DNA of 64,000 nucleotides from Streptomyces sp. A012304 (GTDB lineage Bacteria; Actinomycetota; Actinomycetes; Streptomycetales; Streptomycetaceae): NCBI RefSeq assembly GCF_026008495.1, contig NZ_BQUN01000003.1, positions 62,001 through 126,000 on the forward strand, read 5' to 3'. Below are positions 33,542 through 42,690 of the stretch, piece after piece (the first letter of the stretch is position 1; each line of letters starts with the position of its first letter). Made by a program: the position numbers and the translations under genes. Below the pieces are notes generated by a model that saw only the letters and a list, made by a program, of their open reading frames with translations, was not told the origin of the DNA and did not search any database.

Positions 33542-34816
33542 GTGCGTCGCCGTCTCATCCAGTCCACCCTCGCCGTCGTGCTCGTCGTGATCGCCGTGTT
33601 CGGGGTGTCGCTCGTCATCGTCGAGACGCGGACGATCAGCAACAGCGCGCAGGAGCGGGTGGACCTGGAGGCGGCGCGGCTGGCGAGCATCGTGGACAGC
33701 CGGCTGCTGGGCGCGGGCGCCGTCGACGCGGAGGTCCTGCGCGACCAGGTCACGCAGGACCGTTACGCCGTGATCCGTATCCCCGGTCAGCGGGCCATCG
33801 AGGTCGGCACCAAGCCCGCGGGCGACGTCATCCGGGGCGAGGCGCGGGGCGAGGAGGGCGAGACCGTCGTCATCGAGGAGCCGCGTTCCTCGGTGACCCG
33901 GGAGGTCGGCCGGACCCTGCTGATCATCGCGCTGGTGGCGCTGCTCGCGGTGGTCGCCGCGGTCCTGCTGGCCATCCGCCAGGCCAACCGGCTCGCCTCC
34001 CCGCTCACCGACCTCGCCGAGACCGCCGAACGCCTCGGCTCGGGCGACCCCCGCCCCCGGCACAAGCGTTACGGCGTCCCCGAGCTGGACCGGGTCGCGG
34101 ACGTGCTGGACTCCTCCGCCGAACGCATCGCCCGCATGCTCACCGCCGAGCGCCGCCTGGCCGCCGACGCCTCCCACCAGCTGCGCACCCCGCTGACCGC
34201 GCTGTCGATGCGGCTGGAGGAGATCACCGTCACCGACGACCCTGAGACGGTGAAGGAGGAGGCGACGATCGCGCTGACGCAGGTGGAACGCCTCACGGAC
34301 GTCGTGGAGCGGCTGCTGACGAACTCCCGCGACCCCCGCACCGGCTCCGCCGTCACCTTCGACCTCGACGAGGTGATCCAGCAGCAGCTCGCCGAGTGGC
34401 GCCCGGCCTACCGCGGTGTGGGCCGCGCGATCGTCAGCTCCGGCAAGCGGCACCTCCAGGCGGTCGGCACCCCGGGCGCGGTCGCGCAGGTGCTGGCGGC
34501 CCTGATCGAGAACTCCCTCATGCACGGCGGTGGCACGGTCGCGCTGCGCACCCGGGTCACCGGCAACCAGGCGGTCATCGAGGTCACCGACGAGGGCCCC
34601 GGCGTCCCCGCCGACCTGGGCGCCCGTATCTTCGAGCGCGCGATCAGCGGCCGCAACTCCACGGGCATCGGGCTCGCGGTCGCCCGGGACCTGGCGGAGG
34701 CCGACGGCGGCCGGCTGGAGATGCTCCAGGCCCAGCCGCCGGTGTTCGGCCTGTTCCTGTCCAGGACCCCACCGGAGAAGAAGGCCGCGCAGGGCGATGA
34801 GCCCACGGTCAGATGA
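33542..34816 (+). CDS. sensor histidine kinase
   Basis: 424 residues. Helix 1 at about 5-27 (LIQSTLAVVLVVIAVFGVSLVIV), a roughly 95-residue extracellular sensor, helix 2 at about 125-145, and a HAMP region (ANRLASPLTDLAETAERLGSGD). The DHp domain carries H212 in AADASHQLRTPLTALSMRL. The ATPase has the N box in VLAALIENSLMHGG, G1 in IEVTDEGPGVP and G2 in GRNSTGIGLAVARDLAEADGG. The GTG at 33542 has GGAGG 5 nt upstream. It pairs with the response regulator just upstream; the stimulus is unknown, but the extracellular loop suggests an envelope or medium signal. Confidence 0.92.
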   Translation: MRRRLIQSTLAVVLVVIAVFGVSLVIVETRTISNSAQERVDLEAARLASIVDSRLLGAGAVDAEVLRDQVTQDRYAVIRIPGQRAIEVGTKPAGDVIRGEARGEEGETVVIEEPRSSVTREVGRTLLIIALVALLAVVAAVLLAIRQANRLASPLTDLAETAERLGSGDPRPRHKRYGVPELDRVADVLDSSAERIARMLTAERRLAADASHQLRTPLTALSMRLEEITVTDDPETVKEEATIALTQVERLTDVVERLLTNSRDPRTGSAVTFDLDEVIQQQLAEWRPAYRGVGRAIVSSGKRHLQAVGTPGAVAQVLAALIENSLMHGGGTVALRTRVTGNQAVIEVTDEGPGVPADLGARIFERAISGRNSTGIGLAVARDLAEADGGRLEMLQAQPPVFGLFLSRTPPEKKAAQGDEPTVR

Positions 34817-34858
34817 GCCGGGTCCTCCACCGATAAACCCCCGGCCGGACGAGCCGGC

Positions 34859-35371
34859 TCAGCTGACCCGCTGCCTGGGCTTCTGCCTGCGCGACTCCGC
34901 CGCGAGCATCGACTCGGCCCCCGCCACGGCCTCCCGAAGGGGCAGCGCCCGGAACACCCAGGTGCGGTACGACCAGAACCGGAACAGCGTCGCGATCCCG
35001 ATCCCGAGGAACTTGAAGACGTTGCTCTGCAAGGGGCTGTCCCAGCCGAAGCCGTACGTCGCGAGGAACAGCAGCCCGTTCTCGATGACCAGCCCCACCG
35101 CGCTGAACAGCAGGAACAGGGTCATCTCACGGGTGCGCCGGGTCTTGTCCCGGTCGCGGTAGGCGAAGTACCGGAAGCCGACGTAGTTGAAGGCGATGGC
35201 GACGACCGTCGCGATGACGCTGGCCCGCACCACCTGGAGGTCGGTGACGTGCCGCACGAGGTTGAACACACCCAGGTTGACCAGGAGCCCCACGCCGCCG
35301 ACCGCGCCGAACTTGGCGACCTCGCGGGCGAGTCTCCGCAGCCTTCCGTCCCCCGAGGAACCATGTCCCAT
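34859..35371 (-). CDS. GtrA-family membrane protein
   Basis: 170 residues, four membrane helices: FGAVGGVGLLVNLGVFNLV, VRASVIATVVAIAFNYVGFRYFAY, LFLLFSAVGLVIENGLLFLATYGF and SNVFKFLGIGIATLFRFWSYRTWVF. The family (PF04138) is linked to transfer of lipid-linked sugars across the membrane, as in arabinogalactan or O-antigen modification. A basic C-terminal tail follows. The ATG at 35371 lacks a strong ribosome-binding site. Convergent with the histidine-kinase gene and divergent from purK; it fits the glycopolymer theme of the region. Confidence 0.87.
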   Translation of the reverse strand: MGHGSSGDGRLRRLAREVAKFGAVGGVGLLVNLGVFNLVRHVTDLQVVRASVIATVVAIAFNYVGFRYFAYRDRDKTRRTREMTLFLLFSAVGLVIENGLLFLATYGFGWDSPLQSNVFKFLGIGIATLFRFWSYRTWVFRALPLREAVAGAESMLAAESRRQKPRQRVS

Positions 35372-35570
35372 GGTCGTACAGGCCCCCGTCCGGGTGTCGG
35401 TTTCGTCAACTCAGCCATGCTAACCACCCCTCTTCCAGGTTTCCTGTGGTGGGATTCACGGGTCGCGACCGGAAGGTGAAGAACGCCGGGAAGATGGCGG
35501 AAAAGGCCAGGTATGAGGCTGGAAAGAGGCGGGTGAGAGCCGCGGAATCCGGCCGGTCCGGCGTGGCCGA

Positions 35571-35576
35571 TACCCT
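35571..35576 (+). promoter_or_regulatory. -10 box for a leaderless purK transcript
   Basis: TACCCT, then 6 nt, then GTG at 35583. No usable ribosome-binding site precedes the start and no good -35 is visible. Confidence 0.45.
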
Positions 35577-35582
35577 AGGGGC

Positions 35583-36725
35583 GTGACGTTCCCGGTAGTC
35601 GGCATGGTCGGCGGTGGCCAGCTCGCTCGTATGACACACGAGGCGGGCATCCCGCTGGGCATCAGGTTCAAGCTCCTCAGTGACACTCCTCAGGATTCCG
35701 CGGCGCAGGTCGTCGGTGATGTCGTCGTCGGCGACTACCGCGACCTCGACACGCTGCGCGAGTTCGCGCGCGGCTGTGACGTGATCACCTTCGATCACGA
35801 GCACGTGCCCACCGAGCACCTCAGGGCGCTGGAGGCGGACGGCATCCCCGTCCGCCCGGGCCCGGACGCGCTCGTGCACGCCCAGGACAAGGGCGTGATG
35901 CGGGCCAGGCTCACCGAGATCGGTGTGCCGTGCCCGCGGCACCGCATCGTGACCGACCCGCAGGACGTGGCCGCCTTCGCGGCGGAGGGCGGGGGAGGCT
36001 TCCCCGTCGTCCTCAAGACCGTCCGCGGCGGCTACGACGGCAAGGGCGTATGGGTCGTCGACTCCGTCGAGGAGGCCGCGGAGCCCTTCCGCGCGGGTGT
36101 CCCCGTCCTCGCCGAGGAGAAGGTCGACTACGTCCGTGAGCTGGCCGCCAACGTCGTACGGTCGCCGCACGGCCAGGCGGTCGCCTACCCGGTGGTCGAG
36201 TCCCGGCAGGTCGACGGCGTCTGCGACACCGTGATCGCCCCGGCGCCCGACCTGGAGGCCGCCCTGGCGCTGAAGGCCGAGGAGATGGCCCTGACCATCG
36301 CCAAGGAGCTGGACGTCGTCGGCCACCTCGCCGTCGAGCTGTTCCAGACCCGCGACGGCCGCATCCTCGTCAACGAGCTGGCGATGCGCCCGCACAACTC
36401 CGGCCACTGGTCCATGGACGGCGCGATCACCAGCCAGTTCGCCAACCACGTCCGCGCGGTCCTCGACCTGCCGCTGGGCGACCCGCGTCCGCGCGCGAAG
36501 TGGACGGTCATGGTGAACGTGCTGGGCGGCGACTACCCGGACATGTACCCCGCGTACCTGCACTGCATGGCCCGCGACCCCCAGCTGAAGATCCACATGT
36601 ACGGCAAGGACGTGAAGCCCGGCCGCAAGGTCGGCCACGTCAACACCTACGGCGACGACCTGGACGACGTGCTGGAGCGCGCCCGTCACGCTGCCGGCTA
36701 CCTGAGAGGCACGATCACCGAATGA
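35583..36725 (+). CDS. purK: N5-carboxyaminoimidazole ribonucleotide synthase
   Basis: 380-residue ATP-grasp enzyme of purine biosynthesis, making N5-CAIR from AIR, bicarbonate and ATP. N-terminal [17 protein letters not shown], middle [15 protein letters not shown] (usually TYEFE), ATP-grasp [18 protein letters not shown], and metal ligands in [31 protein letters not shown], near the PurK signature RPHNSGH. The GTG at 35583 is placed by the leaderless promoter. Its stop overlaps purE (ATGA). Confidence 0.95.
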   Translation: MTFPVVGMVGGGQLARMTHEAGIPLGIRFKLLSDTPQDSAAQVVGDVVVGDYRDLDTLREFARGCDVITFDHEHVPTEHLRALEADGIPVRPGPDALVHAQDKGVMRARLTEIGVPCPRHRIVTDPQDVAAFAAEGGGGFPVVLKTVRGGYDGKGVWVVDSVEEAAEPFRAGVPVLAEEKVDYVRELAANVVRSPHGQAVAYPVVESRQVDGVCDTVIAPAPDLEAALALKAEEMALTIAKELDVVGHLAVELFQTRDGRILVNELAMRPHNSGHWSMDGAITSQFANHVRAVLDLPLGDPRPRAKWTVMVNVLGGDYPDMYPAYLHCMARDPQLKIHMYGKDVKPGRKVGHVNTYGDDLDDVLERARHAAGYLRGTITE

Positions 36726-37246
36726 GCCCGGTTGTAGGCATCGTCATGGGGTCGGACTCCGACTGGCCCGTCATGGAGGCCGCCGCCAAGGCCCTCGACG
36801 AGTTCGAGATCGACTACGAGGTCGACGTCGTCTCCGCGCACCGCATGCCGCGCGAGATGGTCGCCTACGGCGAGCAGGCCGCCGACCGCGGCCTGAAGGT
36901 GATCATCGCCGGCGCCGGGGGAGCGGCCCACCTGCCGGGCATGCTCGCCTCCGTCACCCCGCTGCCGGTCATCGGCGTGCCCGTGCCGCTGAAGTACCTC
37001 GACGGCATGGACTCCCTGCTGTCGATCGTGCAGATGCCGGCCGGTGTGCCCGTCGCGACCGTCTCCGTCGGCGGCGCCCGCAACGCCGGTCTGCTCGCCG
37101 CCCGTATCCTCGCCACCCACGACGAGGACCTGCTCTCCCGCATGCGGGACTTCCAGCAGGACCTCAACGACCAGGCCAGCGAGAAGGGCAAGCGGCTGCG
37201 CGCCAAGGTCGAGGGGTCCGCGAACGGCTTCGGCTTCGGGAAGTGA
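36722..37246 (+). CDS. purE: N5-CAIR mutase
   Basis: 174-residue class I PurE, moving the carboxyl of N5-CAIR to give CAIR. Characteristic motifs: [26 protein letters not shown] with the catalytic histidine, [14 protein letters not shown] and [43 protein letters not shown]. Translationally coupled to purK upstream (ATGA) and to the dipeptidase downstream (GTGA). Confidence 0.96.
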   Translation: MSPVVGIVMGSDSDWPVMEAAAKALDEFEIDYEVDVVSAHRMPREMVAYGEQAADRGLKVIIAGAGGAAHLPGMLASVTPLPVIGVPVPLKYLDGMDSLLSIVQMPAGVPVATVSVGGARNAGLLAARILATHDEDLLSRMRDFQQDLNDQASEKGKRLRAKVEGSANGFGFGK

Positions 37247-38430
37247 CGCCGATGACCCGGCTGGAGGAGGCCCGGGAACTGCTGCGGGAGTTCCCGGTCG
37301 TCGACGGGCACAACGACCTGCCCTGGGCGCTGCGCGAGCAGGTCCGCTACGACCTCGACGCCCGTGACCTCACCACCGACCAGACGGCCCACCTGCACAC
37401 CGACCTGCCCCGCCTGCGCGCGGGCGGGGTCGGCGCGCAGTACTGGTCGGTGTACGTACGCGCGGACCTGCCCGACGCGGTCCCGGCCACACTGGAGCAG
37501 ATCGACTGCGTACGGCGGCTCATCGACCGCCACCCCGGTGAGCTGCGCGCCGCGCTGACCGCCGCCGACCTGGAGGCGGCGCGCGCCGAGGGCCGTATCG
37601 CCTCGCTGATGGGCGCCGAGGGCGGGCACTCCATCGCCAACTCCCTGGGCACCCTGCGCGGGCTGTACGCGCTCGGCGTGCGCTACCTGACGCTCACCCA
37701 CAACGACAACGTGGACTGGGCGGACTCCGCGACCGACGTGCCGAGGACCGGCGGCCTGTCGGCGTTCGGCCGTGAGGTGGTCCGGGAGATGAACCGGCTC
37801 GGCATGCTGGTGGACCTCTCCCATGTGGCGGCCACCACCATGCGCGACGCGCTGGACACCTCCACCGCGCCGGTGATCTTCTCCCACTCCTCCGCGCGGG
37901 CCGTCTGCGACCACCCGCGCAACATCCCGGACGACGTACTGGAACGGCTGCCCGGCAACGGCGGGCTGGCGATGGTGACGTTCGTGCCGAAGTTCGTGCT
38001 CCAGGCGGCCGTGGACTGGACGGCCGCCGCCGAGAGGAACATGCGCGCCCACGGCTTCCACCACCTCGACACCACCCCCGAGGCGATGCGGGTCCACCAG
38101 GCCTTCCAGGAGGCCCACCCCCGCCCCGTGGCCACCGTCGCGAGCGTCGCCGACCACCTGGACCACATGCGTGAGGTGGCCGGCATCGACCACCTCGGCA
38201 TCGGCGGCGACTACGACGGCACGGCCTTCACCCCGCAGGGCCTCGACGACGTCTCCGGCTACCCCAACCTCATCGCCGAACTCCTCGACCGGGGCTGGTC
38301 GAAGACCGACCTCGCCAAGCTGACCTGGCAGAACGCGGTACGGGTACTGGGCGCCGCCGAGGACGTGGCGCGCGGCCTTCAGCAGACCCGGCCGCCGTCG
38401 AACGCGACGATCGAGGCACTGGACGGCTGA
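37243..38430 (+). CDS. membrane dipeptidase (M19 renal-dipeptidase family)
   Basis: 395 residues. Zinc-dependent dipeptidase of the amidohydrolase fold. Ligands: HxD in [10 protein letters not shown], the bridging Glu in [14 protein letters not shown] in [12 protein letters not shown] in [16 protein letters not shown], and Asp in [12 protein letters not shown]. It has no signal peptide, so it is cytoplasmic and may recycle dipeptides or process a metabolite. The start is the GTG at 37243 overlapping the purE stop, though an ATG nine bases later is possible. An association with pur genes is positional only. Confidence 0.9.
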   Translation: MTPMTRLEEARELLREFPVVDGHNDLPWALREQVRYDLDARDLTTDQTAHLHTDLPRLRAGGVGAQYWSVYVRADLPDAVPATLEQIDCVRRLIDRHPGELRAALTAADLEAARAEGRIASLMGAEGGHSIANSLGTLRGLYALGVRYLTLTHNDNVDWADSATDVPRTGGLSAFGREVVREMNRLGMLVDLSHVAATTMRDALDTSTAPVIFSHSSARAVCDHPRNIPDDVLERLPGNGGLAMVTFVPKFVLQAAVDWTAAAERNMRAHGFHHLDTTPEAMRVHQAFQEAHPRPVATVASVADHLDHMREVAGIDHLGIGGDYDGTAFTPQGLDDVSGYPNLIAELLDRGWSKTDLAKLTWQNAVRVLGAAEDVARGLQQTRPPSNATIEALDG

Positions 38431-38443
38431 TCGTCCTCACCCA

Positions 38444-38478
38444 GGGCGGGGTGGTCGGTGCATCCGGTCGCCCCGCCC
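38444..38478 (+). terminator. possible terminator after the dipeptidase
   Basis: GGGCGGGG (38444-38451) pairs with CCCCGCCC (38471-38478) across a 19-nt loop, starting 13 nt after the stop codon. Confidence 0.4.
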
Positions 38479-38520
38479 ACATCCATCAGGTACCGGTCCC
38501 GCAGGGGTTCAGCGGCGCGC

Positions 38521-38721
38521 CACCCGCAGGACCTCACCGACGTCTCCGGCTACCCGCACCTCATCGCCGAACTCCCGCGCCGGGGTTGGCCGGACGCCGA
38601 CATCACCCTGCTGACCTGGGGCAACATACAACGCGTCCTGCGCAGCGCGGAGTTCGTCGCAGGGGCGGCCGGGGAACGCCGGCAGCCGTCGACGGCGATG
38701 ATCGCGGAACTCGACGGCTGA
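38521..38721 (+). pseudogene. remnant of a second M19 dipeptidase (C-terminal about 65 codons)
   Basis: From HPQDLTDVSGYPHLIAELPRRGW to IAELDG this stretch aligns with the last 65 or so residues of the dipeptidase just upstream ([22 protein letters not shown]... IEALDG), with about half the residues identical. All the metal ligands lie outside it. Upstream of 38521 there is no homology, and the frame opens only at an ATG at 38458 without a ribosome-binding site. So a tandem paralogue has probably lost its first 85%. The frame is intact and ends with its own stop, so expression as a small protein cannot be excluded. Confidence 0.65.
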
Positions 38722-38727
38722 CGCGGC

Positions 38728-39117
38728 TCACGGGCGTTCGATCCGGCACAGACAGAACGGATGCCCGGCCGGATCGGCGTACACCAGGAAGTCCTTCTTC
38801 TCCCGGTCCTCCAGGTCCAGCGGACGCGCGCCCAGCGCCAGCACGCGCCGATGGGCCGCGTCGACCTCCTCCCAGGTGGCGCCCGCGTCGAAGTCCAGGT
38901 GGAACTGCTGGGAGTTCCGGTCGGCCCGCGGCCACTCGGGCGGGGTGAAGCCCTCCGCCCGCTGGAAGGCGAGCTGCGGCCCGTCGGGGACACGCAGGAC
39001 GACCCACTCGTTGTCGGCCTCGGGAGTGCCGCCCGCGACGGCCGCGTAGAACTCGGCCAGGGCGTGGGGATCGGGGCAGTCGATCACCACGGAACGCACA
39101 GGGATGACGGGTGCCAT
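38728..39117 (-). CDS. VOC-superfamily (glyoxalase/bleomycin-resistance-like) protein
   Basis: A 129-residue VOC fold: VIPVRSVVIDCPDPHALAEFYAAVAGG..., WVVLRVPDGPQLAFQRAEGFTPPEWP, QQFHLDFDAGATWEEVDAAHRRVLALGARPLDLE and VYADPAGHPFCLCRIERP. The FHLDF histidine and PAGHPFCL region are typical metal-site positions of small uncharacterised actinobacterial members. The substrate cannot be inferred. The ATG at 39117 has GGAGG 6 nt upstream. Downstream of UDP-glucose dehydrogenase but separated by a strong terminator, so it has its own promoter. Confidence 0.85.
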   Translation of the reverse strand: MAPVIPVRSVVIDCPDPHALAEFYAAVAGGTPEADNEWVVLRVPDGPQLAFQRAEGFTPPEWPRADRNSQQFHLDFDAGATWEEVDAAHRRVLALGARPLDLEDREKKDFLVYADPAGHPFCLCRIERP

Positions 39118-39215
39118 GCCCGACCTCCTCGTCCTCGGGGCCAGAACGAGTGCCCGGCCGCGCCCCCGCGGTAACCCCGCCCACCGCCCGCGCCCGTACG
39201 GCAGAATGCATCCAG

Positions 39216-39254
39216 ACACCGGTTCGGCCGACTGAGCCTCGGCCGAACCGGTGT
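39216..39254 (-). terminator. terminator of UDP-glucose dehydrogenase
   Basis: A perfect 16-bp stem (39216-39231 with 39239-39254) around a 7-nt loop, 27 nt beyond the stop codon: the strongest hairpin in the window. Confidence 0.85.
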
Positions 39255-39280
39255 CGCCCGGGACGCGGAATCCGTCGCTC

Positions 39281-40624
39281 TCAGGCCGTCGGCCGGCCCA
39301 TCGCCCGGTACGTCCAGCCGGCCTTGCGCCAGAGTTCGGGGTCGAGGGCGTTGCGGCCGTCCAGCAGGACGCGGGCCGCGGCGACCTCCCCGAGGGCGGC
39401 CGGGTCCAGGTCGCGGAACTCCCGCCACTCGGTGAGGTGCAGGACGACGTCGGCCCCGCGTACGGCCTCCAGCGCCGAGTCGGCGTAGCCCAGCGTCGGG
39501 AAGACACGGCGGGCGTTGTCCATGCCCTTCGGGTCGTAGACGGTCACCTGGCCGCCCTGGAGGTGGATCTGCCCGGCGACGTTCAGCGCCGGGGAGTCGC
39601 GGACGTCGTCGGAGTCCGGCTTGAAAGTGGCGCCCAGCACCGCGACCCGCTTGCCCAGGAAGGGCCCGCCCCCGAGCGCCTGCCGCGCCAGCTCCACCAT
39701 CTGCCCGCGCTGGCGCATGTTGATGGAGTCGATCTCGCGCAGGAAGGTCAGCGCCTGGTCGGCGCCCAGCTCACCGGCCCGGGCCATGAACGCCCGGATG
39801 TCCTTCGGCAGGCACCCGCCGCCGAAGCCGATCCCCGCCCGCAGGAACTTCCTGCCGATCCGGTCGTCGTACCCGATGGCCTCCGCCAGCTTGGCGACGT
39901 CACCGCCGGCCGCCTCGCACACCTCCGCCATCGCGTTGATGAAGGAGATCTTCGTGGCGAGGAAGGAGTTCGCGGCGGTCTTCACCAGCTCGGCGGTCGG
40001 GAAGTCGGTGACGACGAACGGCGAACCCTCCGCGATCGGCGTCGCGTACACCTCGCGCAGCAGCTTCTCGGCCCGCTCGCCGCGCACGCCGACGACGATC
40101 CGGTCGGGGTGCAGCGTGTCCTCGACGGCGAACCCCTCCCGCAGGAACTCCGGGTTCCACGCCAGCTCGGCGTCCTCACCGGCCGGCGCCAGCGAGGCGA
40201 TCGTCCGGGCCAGCCGGTCCGCGGAGCCCACCGGCACGGTCGACTTGCCGACGACCAGGGCGGGCCCGTGCAGATGCGGCGCCAGCGAGGCGATCGCCGA
40301 CTCGACGTACGACATGTCGCAGGCGTACTCGCCGTGCTTCTGCGGGGTGTTCACACAGACGAAGTGGACGTCGCCGAAGGCGCCCAGCTCCGCCCAGTCC
40401 TGGGTGAAGCGCAGCCGCCCGGTGGATCCCTCGAACCCCGGCACATGCCGGCGCAGCAGCTCCTCGAGACCCGGCTCGTACATCGGGGTCTCGCCCCGCT
40501 CCAGCTTCTCGATCTTCTCGCGCACGATGTCGAGGGCGAGCACCTCGAAGCCCAGCTCGGCCATGGCCGCGGCGTGCGTGGCACCGAGATAACCGGTACC
40601 GATCACGGTGATCTTGAGGGCCAT
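39281..40624 (-). CDS. UDP-glucose 6-dehydrogenase
   Basis: 447 residues. It oxidises UDP-glucose twice with NAD+ to UDP-glucuronate, a precursor of acidic envelope glycopolymers. The N-terminal Rossmann motif is ITVIGTGYLGATHAAAMAELGFEV. TVPVGSADRL and NPEFLREGFAVEDTLHPDRIVVG identify the UDPG/GDP-mannose DH family. The catalytic cysteine is in GIGFGGGCLPKDIRAFMA; the C-terminal domain has VLGATFKPDSDDVRDSPALNVA. The ATG at 40624 has AGGAG 7 nt upstream. Opens the 39-57 kb envelope region and probably feeds polymers attached by the LCP proteins (inference). Confidence 0.93.
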   Translation of the reverse strand: MALKITVIGTGYLGATHAAAMAELGFEVLALDIVREKIEKLERGETPMYEPGLEELLRRHVPGFEGSTGRLRFTQDWAELGAFGDVHFVCVNTPQKHGEYACDMSYVESAIASLAPHLHGPALVVGKSTVPVGSADRLARTIASLAPAGEDAELAWNPEFLREGFAVEDTLHPDRIVVGVRGERAEKLLREVYATPIAEGSPFVVTDFPTAELVKTAANSFLATKISFINAMAEVCEAAGGDVAKLAEAIGYDDRIGRKFLRAGIGFGGGCLPKDIRAFMARAGELGADQALTFLREIDSINMRQRGQMVELARQALGGGPFLGKRVAVLGATFKPDSDDVRDSPALNVAGQIHLQGGQVTVYDPKGMDNARRVFPTLGYADSALEAVRGADVVLHLTEWREFRDLDPAALGEVAAARVLLDGRNALDPELWRKAGWTYRAMGRPTA

Positions 40625-40771
40625 GAAGCTGCTCCTGGGCTGGACGGAGGCCGGACGCGCATGAGCATAGTCGGGGCGTACGCCCGCCCCTCACCGGGCA
40701 GTTCTCCCTTGCGATTCGTCCTGTCGCCAAGCTCACGTATCACTCCCGTGGGCAGGGCCCTAAAATTTGAG

Positions 40772-40785
40772 TTACTTAACGGTAA
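40772..40785. promoter_or_regulatory. candidate operator upstream of the acyl-CoA dehydrogenase
   Basis: The dyad TTAC-TTAACG-GTAA (40772-40785) lies in the most AT-rich patch of the region, 52 bp before the TTG start. Plausible TetR-type fatty-acid regulator site. Confidence 0.4.
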
Positions 40786-40837
40786 TTAGCGAGATCGTCC
40801 CGCGAGATCACCCCAGTGTTTTGGAGCGTGAGAAACC

Positions 40838-41995
40838 TTGGCCGGATCGGCTGACTTCGACCTGTACCGCCCGTCCGAGGAGCACGACATGCTCCGGGAC
40901 GCCGTCCGCGCGCTGGCCGAGGCGAAGATCGCGCCGTACGCCGCCGCGGTGGACGAGGAGGCCCGCTTCCCGCAGGAGGCCCTCGACGCGCTGGTCGCCA
41001 ACGACCTGCACGCCGTGCACGTACCCGAGGAGTACGGCGGCGCGGGCGCCGACGCGCTCGCCACGGTCATCGTGATCGAGGAGGTGTCCCGCGCCTGCGT
41101 GTCCTCCTCCTTGATCCCCGCGGTGAACAAGCTCGGCTCGCTGCCCGTGATCCTCTCCGGCTCGCAGGACCTGAAGAAGAAGTACCTGGCCCCGCTGGCC
41201 AAGGGTGACGCGATGTTCTCGTACTGCCTCTCCGAGCCGGAGGCGGGCTCGGACGCGGCCGGCATGAAGACCAAGGCGGTCCGCGACGGCGACCACTGGA
41301 TCCTCAACGGCGTGAAGCGCTGGATCACCAACGCGGGCGTCTCCGAGTACTACACGGTGATGGCCGTGACGGACCCCGAGAAGCGCTCCCGGGGCATCTC
41401 CGCCTTCGTCGTGGAGAAGTCCGACCCGGGTGTCTCCTTCGGCGCCCCGGAGAAGAAGCTCGGCATCAAGGGCTCCCCGACCCGCGAGGTCTACTTCGAC
41501 AACGTCCGCATCCCCGCCGACCGCATGATCGGCGAGGAGGGCACCGGCTTCGCGACGGCGATGAAGACCCTCGACCACACCCGCATCACCATCGCCGCCC
41601 AGGCGCTCGGCGTCGCCCAGGGCGCCTTCGACTACGCCAAGGGCTATGTCCAGGAGCGCAAGCAGTTCGGCAAGCCGATCGCGGACTTCCAGGGCATCCA
41701 GTTCATGCTGGCCGACATGGCGATGAAGATCGAGGCCGCCCGCCAGCTGACCTACGCCGCCGCGGCCAAGTCCGAGCGCGGCGACAGCGACCTGACCTTC
41801 CAGGGCGCCGCCGCCAAGTGCTTCGCCTCCGACGTGGCCATGGAGGTCACCACGGACGCCGTCCAGCTCCTCGGCGGCTACGGCTACACCCGCGACTACC
41901 CGGTCGAGCGCATGATGCGCGACGCCAAGATCACCCAGATTTATGAGGGCACGAACCAGGTCCAGCGCATCGTCATGGCGCGCAACCTGCCGTAA
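40838..41995 (+). CDS. acyl-CoA dehydrogenase
   Basis: 385 residues, the standard length. FAD enzyme catalysing alpha,beta-dehydrogenation of acyl-CoA. Motifs: FSYCLSEPEAGSDAAGMKTKAV, WILNGVKRWITNAGVSEYYTVMA, GFATAMKTLDHTRITIAAQALGVAQGAFDYA and the C-terminal TTDAVQLLGGYGYTRDYPVERMMRDAKITQIYEGTNQVQRIVMAR, with the catalytic Glu in YEGTNQ. The start is a TTG at 40838, with GGAG 11 nt upstream and no better in-frame codon before residue 17; TTG starts are rare. Stands alone between divergent and convergent neighbours. Confidence 0.92.
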   Translation: MAGSADFDLYRPSEEHDMLRDAVRALAEAKIAPYAAAVDEEARFPQEALDALVANDLHAVHVPEEYGGAGADALATVIVIEEVSRACVSSSLIPAVNKLGSLPVILSGSQDLKKKYLAPLAKGDAMFSYCLSEPEAGSDAAGMKTKAVRDGDHWILNGVKRWITNAGVSEYYTVMAVTDPEKRSRGISAFVVEKSDPGVSFGAPEKKLGIKGSPTREVYFDNVRIPADRMIGEEGTGFATAMKTLDHTRITIAAQALGVAQGAFDYAKGYVQERKQFGKPIADFQGIQFMLADMAMKIEAARQLTYAAAAKSERGDSDLTFQGAAAKCFASDVAMEVTTDAVQLLGGYGYTRDYPVERMMRDAKITQIYEGTNQVQRIVMARNLP

Positions 41996-42020
41996 CCGCC
42001 CCTGTCGCGGTCGACGACGG

Positions 42021-42054
42021 GGACGCCCCCGCCCGCTGCCGGGCGGGGGCGTCC
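42021..42054. terminator. bidirectional terminator
   Basis: A perfect 15-bp stem (42021-42035 with 42040-42054) with a 4-nt CTGC loop, between the convergent acyl-CoA dehydrogenase (ends 41995) and HAD (ends 42061) genes. Confidence 0.85.
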
Positions 42055-42060
42055 GTACGC

Positions 42061-42690
42061 TCAGACGAACAGCGGCGCGAGCGCCTGCTCCAGATCGGCC
42101 GCCTCGCGGAAGTGCACGGCCGTCATCCCCAGCGCGGCCGCCGCCTCGACGTTCTCCAGGGTGTCGTCCACGAACAGGCAGCGCTCGGGCCGTACGCCCG
42201 CCCGGGCCGCGGCGAGTTCGAAGATGCGCGGGTCGGGCTTGGCGAGGCCGACCCGGGCGCTGTTGACGACATGGTCGGCGAGTTCGGTCAGGCCGAGCGC
42301 GTCCAGGTCCCGTTCCAGGCCGAGCGTGGCGTTGGAGAGCAGGACCAGCGGCACCCGGATCTGCGCCCGGCGCAACAGGGTCACCACGGCCTCGTCGGCG
42401 TGGAAGGGCGACTCCAGCAGGGCCGTGCCCAGCGCCCAGCCCGTCTCCTCGTCCACCAGGCCGGCCAGTCCGGCGGCGATGGCCGCCACCCACTCCTGCT
42501 CGGTGATCCGGCCGAGCAGCAGCGGACCGTCGACCTCCGGGGAGAACGCCACCTTCTTGGTGGTGCCCTCGGTCAGCCCGGCGGCGCGTTCCAGCGCCTC
42601 CAGATGCGTGGAGTCGAAGTGCCGTATGACGTTGTCGACGTCGCACAGGACGGCGCCGAACGGCGGTCTGCCGCCGGGCTGGTCACTCAC
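42061..42690 (-). CDS. HAD-superfamily hydrolase
   Basis: 209 residues. Motif I is AVLCDVDNVIRHFD, with nucleophile D17 and acid/base D19; motif II is VLLSNATLG; motif III/IV is VGLAKPDPRIFELAAARAGVRPERCLFVDDTLENVEAAAALGMTAVHF. A helical cap lies between about residues 25 and 95. Probably a small-molecule phosphatase. The GTG start at 42690 overlaps the 3' end of the upstream LCP gene by 8 bp, so it is translationally coupled to it. Confidence 0.88.
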   Translation of the reverse strand: MSDQPGGRPPFGAVLCDVDNVIRHFDSTHLEALERAAGLTEGTTKKVAFSPEVDGPLLLGRITEQEWVAAIAAGLAGLVDEETGWALGTALLESPFHADEAVVTLLRRAQIRVPLVLLSNATLGLERDLDALGLTELADHVVNSARVGLAKPDPRIFELAAARAGVRPERCLFVDDTLENVEAAAALGMTAVHFREAADLEQALAPLFV

